From: Actinomycetota bacterium
Lineage (GTDB): Bacteria > Actinomycetota > Actinomycetes > Streptosporangiales > Streptosporangiaceae
Length of the DNA stretch: 15,638 nucleotides
Direction of reading: 5' to 3'
NCBI GenBank assembly: GCA_003168295.1
Contig: PMST01000202.1
Span: 2,817 to 18,454 of the forward strand
Below the pieces are notes generated by a model. It saw only the letters and a list, made by a program, of their open reading frames with translations, did not search any database and had not been told where the DNA came from. The translations under genes were made by a program, and so were the position numbers. This document shows, piece after piece, positions 7,512 to 14,324 of this stretch (its first letter is position 1; each line of letters starts with the position of its first letter).

Positions 7512-7568
7512 ACCCCGAAGCACGAACCCCGAGCGCAAACCCCTGAGGCACCGAACCCCGAAAAGCAC
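7510..7568. repeat. GAACCCCGA repeats filling the tatB-mrp gap
   Basis: GAACCCCGA occurs at 7510, 7524 and 7553, with a degenerate unit, AAACCCCTGAGGCACC, at 7537-7552. That gives four units of 13-16 bases, each ending near GCAC or GCGC. The first overlaps the last two bases of the tatB stop TGA. The last ends against the mrp stop (7569-7571). Confidence 0.75.
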
Positions 7569-8714
7569 TCAGCGCGGCGAAATGCCGAGGTTACGCCCGG
7601 CCAGACCGCGGCTGCGGGTGCCGAGTTCGTCGGCGATCTTCCGCAACGCGAGCGCGGCCGGGGAAGCGGGATCGCCCAGCACCAGCGGAACCCCCGCGTC
7701 TCCGCCCTCGCGCAGCCGGACGTCGATCGGCACCTGCCCGAGCAGCGGAACCGGAGCGCCGCTGAGCCGGCTGAGCCCGGCGGCCACCGTAGCGCCGCCG
7801 CCCGAGCCGAACAGCTCGGTCTGCTCCCCGCAGTGGGGGCAGATCAGGTAGGACATGTTCTCGATGACCCCGGCGACCCGCTGGTGGGTCTGCGAGGCGA
7901 TCGCGCCCGCCCGCTCGGCGACCTCGGCCGCGGCCAGCTGCGGGGTGGTCACCACGAGCAGTTCGGCGGACGGCAGCATCTGGCCCAAGGAGATGGCGAT
8001 GTCGCCCGTGCCCGGGGGCAGGTCGAGCAGCAGCACGTCCAGGTCGCCCCAGTACACGTCGGCGAGGAACTGCTGCAGCGCCCGGTGCAGCATCGGCCCG
8101 CGCCAGACCACGGGCGTGTTGCCCTTGGTGAACATGCCGATCGAGATGACCTTCACGCCGTGCGCCGACGGCGGCATGATCATGTTCTCGACCGGGGTGG
8201 GCCGGCCGGTGACGCCCAGCATCCGGGGCACCGAGTGCCCGTAGATGTCGGCGTCCACCACGCCGGTGGCCAGGCCAGAGGCGGCCAGCGCGGCGGCCAG
8301 GTTCACCGTGACCGAGGATTTGCCCACGCCGCCCTTGCCGCTGGCCACCGCGTACACCCGGGTCAGCGACGTCGGCTGGGCGAACGGGATCACCGGCTCC
8401 GCCTTGCCGCCGCGGAGCTGGGTTTGCAGCGCCCGCCGCTGTTCCTCGCTCATCACGTCCAGGTCGACGCGCACCGAGGAGACGCCTGGGACCTTGGTGA
8501 CCGCCGCGGTGACCTCACGGATGATGGTCTCCCGCAGCGGGCAGCCCGACACGGTCAGCCACACCTCGACCAGCACCGCCCCGTCCGCCGCGATGTCGAT
8601 GTTCTTGACCATGCCAAGCTCGGTGATGGGCCGGTGAATCTCAGGATCCTGCACCCCATCAAGCGCTTGCGTCACTTGCGCGGGGCTGGGCGGGGCCATC
8701 GGCGGGGAGCTCAT
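7569..8714 (-). CDS. mrp: Mrp/ApbC-type iron-sulfur carrier P-loop ATPase
   Basis: This Mrp/NBP35-family protein assembles or carries [4Fe-4S] clusters to apoproteins in the cytoplasm. The 381-residue product starts with a MIP18 (DUF59) domain (about 12-90), whose TVSGCPLRE has the reactive Cys58. The deviant Walker A SGKGGVGKSS is at 125-134 and the Walker B region LLLDLPPGTGD at 228-238. The cluster-binding pair Cys292/Cys295 is in CPHCGEQTELFG. All hallmarks are intact. The ATG at 8714 has no obvious Shine-Dalgarno site; Met6 (8699) is an alternative. The tatB-mrp neighbourhood matches Rv1224-Rv1229c of M. tuberculosis. Its orientation is convergent with tatB. Confidence 0.95.
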   Translation of the reverse strand: MSSPPMAPPSPAQVTQALDGVQDPEIHRPITELGMVKNIDIAADGAVLVEVWLTVSGCPLRETIIREVTAAVTKVPGVSSVRVDLDVMSEEQRRALQTQLRGGKAEPVIPFAQPTSLTRVYAVASGKGGVGKSSVTVNLAAALAASGLATGVVDADIYGHSVPRMLGVTGRPTPVENMIMPPSAHGVKVISIGMFTKGNTPVVWRGPMLHRALQQFLADVYWGDLDVLLLDLPPGTGDIAISLGQMLPSAELLVVTTPQLAAAEVAERAGAIASQTHQRVAGVIENMSYLICPHCGEQTELFGSGGGATVAAGLSRLSGAPVPLLGQVPIDVRLREGGDAGVPLVLGDPASPAALALRKIADELGTRSRGLAGRNLGISPR

Positions 8715-8789
8715 GACTTCATGCTAATACCACCCCAGAAAGCCAATGATTCGGAACGGACACGGCCTCGTGCCCCCGCCAACAACGGC

Positions 8790-8824
8790 AGCGACTGCGA
8801 CCGTAACTACCGGTCGCAGCCGCT
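8790..8824 (-). terminator. Hairpin terminator of the phosphoesterase gene
   Basis: The arms AGCGACTGCGACCG (8790-8803) and CGGTCGCAGCCGCT (8811-8824) form a 14-bp stem with a 7-base loop. The single non-Watson-Crick position is a G-U pair only in the minus-strand RNA. It lies 18 bases past the minus-strand stop at 8843. No long U run follows. Confidence 0.8.
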
Positions 8825-8842
8825 AGCCGCGTTAGTTGCGAG

Positions 8843-10576
8843 CTACCACTGGGAGTTGACGATCTCGCCAGTCGTGGGGTTGAGGATGACCGGCGCCAAG
8901 TGCGGCCTGGTGTGGAAGTCGAGCACGCCGCCGGGCGCGTCCAGGCTGCCCGAGATCGCGTCGTAGGAGCCGTTCCCGATCTGCTCCCCGTGCAGCCAGT
9001 TATCCTCGATGAACGCGGTGACGGAGGCCTGGTCGGTCAGGTTGCTGCTGACGTAGTTGCTCCTGGTGTAGGGCGAGATCACCACGAGCGGCAGCCGCGG
9101 GCCGAAGCCGCAGCGGTCGGGGGTGTCGCCCAGCTTCTGGGCAACCGTGTTGCAGATCGCCTCGTCCGCCGCGGTGTCGGAGCCGTTGACGATCGGCGAG
9201 ACCTGGTGGTCGTACCAGCCGTCGGAGTCGTCGTAGGTGATGATGATCGCCGTGGACGCCCAGTACTTGGATTCCTCGATCTGGTTGACCGTGTTCACCA
9301 GGAAGTTCTGCTCGTCCAGCGGGTCGGAGTAGCCGGGGTGGGCGTCCTGGTACTCGGCCGCCTTCAGGAAGCTGACCGACGGCATGTTGCCGTCCTTCAG
9401 CGTCTCGTAGAAGTCAGACAGGTCGTACTCGTGGTTGGCCTGGTCCGTGTGGCCGATGGCCGCCTCCGACGAGGGCGGCAGGTGCTTGGGGTTGGCCGTG
9501 GACTTGTAGTACTCGAAGGGGTTGTGGTGCGGCGAGTAGTCAGCGACCTCGTTGCCGCCGATGTTCTCGTGCTCGGAGCCACAGACCGCGTCGCCCGCCG
9601 CGTTGGTCGAGGTCGGAGCGAAACCGCCCTGGAACCAGCCCCAGCTGACGTTCTTGGCGTTGAGCAGGTCGCCGATGTTCTTGCCGGTCATCACCCCGAC
9701 CGGGCTGGTGGAGGTGTGACTGGCGTCGGAGCACTCGTCGTAGGCGGGGTCGAGGTCGCCGTAGATCGTACCGAGGCCGTTGCTGTTCAGCGCGCTGACG
9801 CTGCCCGCGTCCGGCTCCACCGCGCCGGTGCTCGGGCTGACCGCGTAGCCGTCGCCGTCGTTGCCGGAGATCAGGTTGAGCGCGCCGGGTGTCGACGGCC
9901 CGAAGTCGGTGTCGTAGTTGTTGTCGCTCATCGCGTAGTTCTGCGCGTAATTCCACAGCCCGGTGACCGTGTTGCCGTCGTAGTAGTCCATCACCAGGCC
10001 CGGCTGGAAGTACTCGTCCGTACCGGCCGCGCAGGTCGAGGCGCTCTCGGTGTACTGGACGAACTTGTCCATCTTCCCGGCGTCGAACGCTTCCTCCTCC
10101 GGCGTGTAGCCGTGGTTCTGGTCGCAGGTCAGCGCCTCGGAGTGGGTGAGCCGTTCCGGGTTGTAGCTGTTCGGGTTGGCCGTGAGCAGCGGGCCGGTCG
10201 GGCCGCTTGAGGTGATGTTCGTGTACAGCCCGTTCACCGTCGGGGTCCCTGGCTTGGCGTGGAAGGTGCTGCCGTCGGTGTTGGCCGCAAACGGGTAGGT
10301 CCCGAAGTAGTGGTCGAACGACTCGTTCTCGTCGAAGAGCACCACCACGTGCTTGATCGGTGTCGCGGTCTTCGGCGCGTAATACCAGCTGCTCGCCGGG
10401 CTGGTCGCCGGGACAGGCACCGCGTTCACCGTGTTCGGTGCCGCGCTCGCGCCGGTCACCGTGGTACCAACGGCGACGCCGGTGCCGATAACGACCGCCG
10501 CGCCGATGGCCGCGTAGTACCGGACTCGTGCCTTCGAGCTCCGCTTGCCGCGGACCGTTGCTGGGCCTTCGCCCAT
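8843..10576 (-). CDS. Secreted phosphoesterase (phospholipase C / acid phosphatase-like)
   Basis: This is an exported hydrolase of the phosphoesterase family PF04185, which includes bacterial non-haemolytic phospholipases C and AcpA-type acid phosphatases. The 577-residue product has a basic N-terminus and a hydrophobic segment (about 20-42) ending in TGASAA, a Sec-type signal. The first catalytic block is HVVVLFDENESFDHYFGTYP (76-95), where Glu/Asn/Ser replace the common QENRSFDHYFG. The C-terminal metal-binding block contains IIITYDDSDGWYDHQVSP. The ATG at 10576 has AGGAGG four bases upstream; the frame is open to 10642, but those residues lack a signal-like shape. The substrate (phospholipid or phosphomonoester) cannot be told. 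It lies 161 bp downstream of efeB on the same strand, with its own terminator. Confidence 0.88.
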   Translation of the reverse strand: MGEGPATVRGKRSSKARVRYYAAIGAAVVIGTGVAVGTTVTGASAAPNTVNAVPVPATSPASSWYYAPKTATPIKHVVVLFDENESFDHYFGTYPFAANTDGSTFHAKPGTPTVNGLYTNITSSGPTGPLLTANPNSYNPERLTHSEALTCDQNHGYTPEEEAFDAGKMDKFVQYTESASTCAAGTDEYFQPGLVMDYYDGNTVTGLWNYAQNYAMSDNNYDTDFGPSTPGALNLISGNDGDGYAVSPSTGAVEPDAGSVSALNSNGLGTIYGDLDPAYDECSDASHTSTSPVGVMTGKNIGDLLNAKNVSWGWFQGGFAPTSTNAAGDAVCGSEHENIGGNEVADYSPHHNPFEYYKSTANPKHLPPSSEAAIGHTDQANHEYDLSDFYETLKDGNMPSVSFLKAAEYQDAHPGYSDPLDEQNFLVNTVNQIEESKYWASTAIIITYDDSDGWYDHQVSPIVNGSDTAADEAICNTVAQKLGDTPDRCGFGPRLPLVVISPYTRSNYVSSNLTDQASVTAFIEDNWLHGEQIGNGSYDAISGSLDAPGGVLDFHTRPHLAPVILNPTTGEIVNSQW

Positions 10577-10707
10577 CTCGCCTCCTGAGTCTGCTGACGT
10601 GGTGGGTCTGCGAACCCCGCACCCAGGAGGAAAAACTGACACGCCAGGATGACACAGATGCGCACTGAATCTGACTAGAAAGGAAACGCCGGATCAAGAA
10701 TCGGTCA

Positions 10708-10746
10708 CGCCTTAGGCCAGCCCCTTGGCCCAGCCCCTTAGGCCAG
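10708..10746 (-). repeat. Three tandem 13-bp repeats across the efeB stop codon
   Basis: On the minus strand, CTGGCCTAAGGGG (10746-10734), CTGGGCCAAGGGG (10733-10721) and CTGGCCTAAGGCG (10720-10708) abut exactly. The first unit contains the efeB TAA. The second and third match it at 11 and 12 of 13 positions. Confidence 0.85.
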
Positions 10747-12057
10747 CAGAGCGCGGCCGAGATAGTCGGTGCGGTCGAGTACGCCGGGCAGCGCCAGGAA
10801 GTAGCCACCGCCGAATGGGCTGATGTAGTCGACCAGGGGCTCGTCGATCAGGCGCTTCTGCACCGCCTCGAACTGCCGTTTCATATCCTGCTGGAAGCAG
10901 GTGAAGACCAGCCCGATGTCCAGGTCGCCGACCTGGTCGATGCCGCGGTCGTAGTTGTACGCGCGCCGCAGGATCCGGCTGTCCGCGCTTTGCGGGGTCC
11001 GGGGGTTGGCCTTCCGTATGTGCGCGGTGAGCGGGATCACGTCGCCGGTGGGGTCGAGCGCGTAGTCCGGCGTGGCGTCGATGCTGGTCGCGTCGAGCGG
11101 GCAGCCGGTGGCGCGGCGGCGACCGATCATGTTTTCCTGCTCGGTGATGTCGACCCGGTCCCAGAACTCCACGAACATCCTGATCAGCCGGACCACGAAG
11201 TAGCTGCCTCCGGCCGTCCAGGCGGGCTCGCCCGCGGTGTTCGGCTCAATCCAGACCAGGCTGTCCATCTGGGCCGCGTCGCTGGTGTCCGGGTTGGAGA
11301 TGCCGTCCATGAAGCCGAGCATGTTGCGCGGCACGGTCCCGCTCGGCCGGGGCGGGCTGCAGAAGCCGTCGATGCGCCAGGACGCCTGCATGGCGCCCCT
11401 GGTGTGCCTGGCGATGTCGCGCAGCGCGTGCATGACCGTGTCCGCGCTGCCCGCGCTGAGCTGGACCACCAGGTCGCCGCCGCACTGGGCCGGGTCGAGG
11501 TCGTCGTTGGGGAACGGCCGCATCGGCGTCAGCTTCGCGGGCAGCTGGGGCGCCAGTCCGTAGCGGTCGTCGAACAGGGTAGTGCCGACACCGACCGTCA
11601 CCGTGAGCCCGTCCGGCACCACGGTCGGCCCGAGCACGCCGGAGTCCGACGGCGGGCCCCCGATGCCGACCGGCGGCGGGGTGCCGCCCGCGGTCAGGAA
11701 CCTGGCCCGCGCGGTGATCGTCTGGAACAGGTCGACCAGTTCCCCGCGCCCGTCCGCGGTCGCGTTGAACGAGATCACCGCGGTCTGCCGCTGCGGCTGC
11801 GGCAAGATGCCGGCCTGATATTTACCGTGGAACGGCACCGGCGGCGCCAGCCCCGCCTCGGCGTTTTCCAGCGCCGCCTGGCTGGCGGGCGCCGGCCGCG
11901 TGGCGTGATAGGCATACCCGCCCGCGGCGCCCGCGACCACGCCGGTCACGCCCGCACCCAGCGCGCCGCGCAGAAACGCCCGCCGCCGCGGTGCGCCTGC
12001 GGGCTCGGGCGGCTGCGACTCGGGCGACAGGGACTCTGGCGACAGGGACTCTGGCAT
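10738..12057 (-). CDS. efeB: Tat-exported Dyp-type haem peroxidase EfeB
   Basis: EfeB is the haem peroxidase of the EfeUOB ferrous-iron uptake system; it is thought to oxidise Fe2+ outside the membrane. The 439-residue product has a twin-arginine signal, RRRAFLRG (24-31), followed by a Gly/Ala-rich hydrophobic stretch. The Dyp distal motif GxxDG is GFMDG (248-252). The proximal haem ligand is probably His346 in PLTAHIRKANPR, and SRILRRAYNYD (360-370) is the usual arginine-rich block. The ATG at 12057 overlaps the efeO stop by one base (TGATG), so I reject the longer frame up to 12174. Codons 2-11 come from a perfect 15-bp duplication (12025-12054), giving SLSPESLSPES. It would need TatABC for export; tatB lies in this window. 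Confidence 0.94.
   Translation of the reverse strand: MPESLSPESLSPESQPPEPAGAPRRRAFLRGALGAGVTGVVAGAAGGYAYHATRPAPASQAALENAEAGLAPPVPFHGKYQAGILPQPQRQTAVISFNATADGRGELVDLFQTITARARFLTAGGTPPPVGIGGPPSDSGVLGPTVVPDGLTVTVGVGTTLFDDRYGLAPQLPAKLTPMRPFPNDDLDPAQCGGDLVVQLSAGSADTVMHALRDIARHTRGAMQASWRIDGFCSPPRPSGTVPRNMLGFMDGISNPDTSDAAQMDSLVWIEPNTAGEPAWTAGGSYFVVRLIRMFVEFWDRVDITEQENMIGRRRATGCPLDATSIDATPDYALDPTGDVIPLTAHIRKANPRTPQSADSRILRRAYNYDRGIDQVGDLDIGLVFTCFQQDMKRQFEAVQKRLIDEPLVDYISPFGGGYFLALPGVLDRTDYLGRALLA
12025..12054 (-). repeat. Perfect 15-bp tandem duplication at the efeB N-terminus
   Basis: CCAGAGTCCCTGTCG is present twice without a gap, immediately after the efeB start codon, and a decayed third unit follows (12010-12024). 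It adds PESLS units ahead of the Tat signal and keeps the frame. Confidence 0.85.
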
Positions 12058-13208
12058 CAGGTGATCCGCGGTTCGGTGATGGCGGCGATCGGGGCTAGCT
12101 CCTCGAGGGCCTGGCTGCAGGTTGCGTCGATCTGCTGGCGGCTGCTCGAGGTGAGCCCGGAGACGGCGAGCCACTGCCCGTTCGGCCCCTTGTCCTGATT
12201 GAGCAGTGACTGGAGGCGGTCCAGCCAGGTGTAGACGGCCGGAAGCCCGGCATAGCGGCCGGCCAGCAGCGGGCGCAGGATGGTCAGCAGTTCCAAGGTG
12301 CCCTGGATGTTGGCCTGCGTGGTGGCCAGCGTGCTGCCGCTGCCGTAGTCGTCATGGCCGGTGAGCTGGAACTCCAGGGCGTTCTCCAGGATCTCGTGGG
12401 TGCGCAGCCCGATGTCGAGCAGGTTGATCTCGGTGCTGGGCCACGAGGTCCGCAGGGCCCGGATGTTGGCGGCCAGGGTATCCGCGACGCTGGTCAGGGC
12501 AGCCGCGCTCTGGCCGTGCCACAAGCCGTACTCCAGCCGGTAGAAGCCGGTCCACTGCGGGGAGTTGACGCCGCCGGCCAGCCCGTCCGGCCTGCCGTCG
12601 ATCTCGTCGTCGAAGTTGCCGAACGAGTCGTACGCCGCCCCGAGCCGCTCGTAGGTCAGGTGCGCGGTCAGCCACGCGCTTTTCGCCGCGCCGAGGTTCC
12701 CGCCGCGGACGTCCGCGGCCAGCGCGTCGGCCTGACTGACCAGCGTGTTCAGGCCCGCGGTGACGTAGGCGTGGTACTGGTTGGCCGGGGCGATCAGGTC
12801 GTTGCTGGTGATCGGGAGGATCGCGGGGGTGCCGCGGGTGTGCCCGGCGACGACCACGGTCGGCCCGGTCATCGGGTCATAATCGTCGAACAAGCAGCGG
12901 AACGCATACGACCCCGAGCCCACGTCCAGGCTCATCGGGCTGGTGGTGCCCGGGCCGAGCCCGTTCACCTCGGCGTAGATGGCGCCGTTGGCCGGGTCGA
13001 TCAGGTCGACCTCGCCGCCTTCCGCCGCCCCGTTGTAGATCTGGAACGTCTGCCAGCCGGGCCCGGCCAGCTGCCAGCCGGCACCGCAGCCGCCGTTGGA
13101 GACCGAGACCAGGTTCGCGGGCGGTGCGCTGCCGCCGCAGCCAGCCAGTACTCCCGCGGTCAGCGCCAGGACGGCGGTCAGCGCGGCACGTCGCACGTCG
13201 GAACCCAC
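12057..13208 (-). CDS. efeO: Iron uptake lipoprotein EfeO (cupredoxin plus imelysin/M75)
   Basis: EfeO is the extracytoplasmic component that binds ferric iron and works with EfeB and the EfeU permease. The 383-residue product has a lipoprotein signal with lipobox LAGC, putting the lipidated residue at Cys24. A cupredoxin-like segment covers about 30-125 and an M75/imelysin helical domain about 140-375. The AHLTYERLGAAYDSFG block (182-197) is typical. The second conserved motif, usually GxHxxE, reads GFYRLE (221-226), with Tyr223 (codon TAC) in place of His. The GTG at 13208 has no clear ribosome site; a second GTG at 13196 is possible. It overlaps efeB by one base. No efeU is adjacent. Confidence 0.93.
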   Translation of the reverse strand: MGSDVRRAALTAVLALTAGVLAGCGGSAPPANLVSVSNGGCGAGWQLAGPGWQTFQIYNGAAEGGEVDLIDPANGAIYAEVNGLGPGTTSPMSLDVGSGSYAFRCLFDDYDPMTGPTVVVAGHTRGTPAILPITSNDLIAPANQYHAYVTAGLNTLVSQADALAADVRGGNLGAAKSAWLTAHLTYERLGAAYDSFGNFDDEIDGRPDGLAGGVNSPQWTGFYRLEYGLWHGQSAAALTSVADTLAANIRALRTSWPSTEINLLDIGLRTHEILENALEFQLTGHDDYGSGSTLATTQANIQGTLELLTILRPLLAGRYAGLPAVYTWLDRLQSLLNQDKGPNGQWLAVSGLTSSSRQQIDATCSQALEELAPIAAITEPRIT

Positions 13209-13285
13209 CAGGGGAGAATCGGAGGTAAGCCGGGCATCGCCAGGATAAGCAAGCCCCAGCCCAGCCGAAATCGTCCCGGCCCCAT

Positions 13286-13295
13286 CCTCACCTAA
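13286..13295 (-). promoter_or_regulatory. Possible iron-regulator half-site upstream of efeO
   Basis: On the minus strand this reads TTAGGTGAGG, one mismatch from the left half (TTAGGTTAGG) of the IdeR/DmdR iron box. The right half is not recognisable. It lies 78 bp before the efeO start. Iron repression of efeO is expected from family knowledge, but this site is weak. Confidence 0.3.
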
Positions 13296-13366
13296 CGTTC
13301 ACCTGCCGGTAATCCAGGGTTCGCCCGGCGCCCGAAGGCCCCGGCGGATGCCCTAAAAGGAAAAGG

Positions 13367-13873
13367 TCAGCGCGGCCAGATAGCTAGCACGACCACCAGA
13401 CGGAACGAATAGAACTCTGCGGCCATAAACGGAAAATAGGATAATAACGCCGGTTCTTGCCCTAGAACTCCCCATTCGGTGAGGACTTCTATCAATCCTT
13501 CTGTAACCGCGAGAAGGCCCAGATCTTCGGGACCGACCCAGCGCGCGTCGGCGGCGTCATCGCCTGGGCGCAGCGTCCCCCCGGTAACGGTGACCGCGTA
13601 GTCCCTGATGTCGAAGACGTCGCCCGCCAGGCCGGGCCGCTGCACCTGGCCGATCAGGCGTCCCGGCTCCACGGTGAGCCCGGTTTCCTCTTCCATCTCC
13701 CGCACCAGCGCCTCGACGTCCGTCTCACCTGGCTCAACGCGCCCGCCGGGCAGGGACCACAGACCAGCGCCGGGCTCGTGCCCGCGCTGAATCAGCAGCA
13801 GCCGTCCGTGCCCGTCCGTGACGACCGCACCCACGCAAAGTATCCGGGAGCCCGACACGCCGTTAAGTATCAT
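13367..13873 (-). CDS. Nudix hydrolase
   Basis: This is a Mg2+-dependent hydrolase of nucleoside diphosphate derivatives (MutT-like); the exact substrate is not visible. The 168-residue product has a perfect Nudix box from Gly44 to Leu66: Gly44, Glu50, then REMEEETGL at 58-66. Before it come VGAVVTDGHGRLLLIQRG and LWSLPGG. The box is complete, so the enzyme should be active. The last 27 residues or so (LLSYFPFMAAEFYSFRLVV and onward) are aromatic and hydrophobic, unusual for the family, and the DNA there is noticeably richer in A/T. The ATG at 13873 has GGAAG about ten bases upstream. It stands alone, divergent from the secreted-protein gene. Confidence 0.9.
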   Translation of the reverse strand: MILNGVSGSRILCVGAVVTDGHGRLLLIQRGHEPGAGLWSLPGGRVEPGETDVEALVREMEEETGLTVEPGRLIGQVQRPGLAGDVFDIRDYAVTVTGGTLRPGDDAADARWVGPEDLGLLAVTEGLIEVLTEWGVLGQEPALLSYFPFMAAEFYSFRLVVVLAIWPR

Positions 13874-14051
13874 GTCTTTTCTTCCATATCGGCAAGATCG
13901 TGGTAAGTTGCTCCGCAGCCCCAGTCGTCACAAGGGTCAGCACGACATCAAAAGTTGCGATTCGGTCACGTCGGATATTTCGCGGTAATCCGCGTCAACC
14001 AAGTGCCCGAACCCCGCGTCTTTATATCGGGTAACGGGACGAAAGCCCCGG

Positions 14052-14108
14052 AGCCCGATCAGATCAGCGCAAGCGGGTCAATCCCGATCGCTGACCGGAT
14101 CGAAGGCT
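14052..14108 (+). ncRNA. Long imperfect hairpin, candidate structured leader element
   Basis: CGATCAGATCAGCG (14056-14069) pairs with CGCTGACCGGATCG (14089-14102) at 12 of 14 positions. The stem extends by AGCC (14052-14055) with GGCT (14105-14108) across a two-base bulge. The loop holds an inner CGGG/CCCG pair (14074-14077, 14083-14086). It lies about 220 bases upstream of the ATG at 14325. Whether it is transcribed is unknown. Confidence 0.45.
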
Positions 14109-14276
14109 GAGCCAGCTATGTCTTTCGCACCACCCAGATAGCTTCCGGGTTCGCCCGGGTTCTTTCCCTCTCTTCACCGCAACACCGATCAGGATGGCCG
14201 TTCCTGTCCTGATCAGGCCGCCGCAGGCGAGCGGGCCGGAGTGTCTCCGGCACGTGAGCCGCGGAGGTCGGCTCCA

Positions 14277-14301
14277 ACAGCCGTACGCAGGGTACGGCTG
14301 T
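14277..14301 (+). promoter_or_regulatory. Conserved 5'-leader hairpin, copy 1
   Basis: The arms ACAGCCGTAC (14277-14286) and GTACGGCTGT (14292-14301) form a perfect 10-bp stem with loop GCAGG. It ends 23 bases before the start codon of the secreted-protein gene. The 23 bases from CAGCCGTAC to GTACGGCTG recur unchanged before the second paralogue, while the flanks differ, which argues for function as an RNA stem-loop or a protein-binding palindrome. Confidence 0.8.
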
Positions 14302-14324
14302 GGTTCCACGAAAGGGAACTAAGC

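Larger units (their letters stand above)
13874..14324. other. 451-bp intergenic region with a structured leader for the secreted-protein gene
   Basis: No gene is visible between the divergent Nudix and secreted-protein starts. The plus strand has a string of hairpins: CGCGG/CCGCG (13981-13994), a long one at 14052-14108, CCGGG-TTCG-CCCGG (14145-14158) followed by a pyrimidine tract, GATCAGGA/TCCTGATC (14187-14214), GCCGGAG/CTCCGGC (14235-14251), and the shared hairpin at 14277-14301. The promoters were not located. The pattern fits a long structured 5' UTR, matching no class I know. Confidence 0.55.

Noticed and set aside
8900..10210. Plus-strand 436-codon frame opposite the phosphoesterase
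   Set aside because: Val/Arg/Gly-rich complement of a real gene with recognisable catalytic motifs.
10990..12198. Plus-strand 402-codon frame opposite efeB
   Set aside because: It is the antisense of a Dyp peroxidase with intact haem motifs and has no family resemblance.
13996..14110. Resemblance to c-di-AMP (ydaO) or c-di-GMP (GEMM) riboswitches
   Set aside because: Fragments such as CCCGAACCCCGCG and GGGACGAAAGCC recall these classes, but the remaining conserved blocks are absent or in the wrong order.
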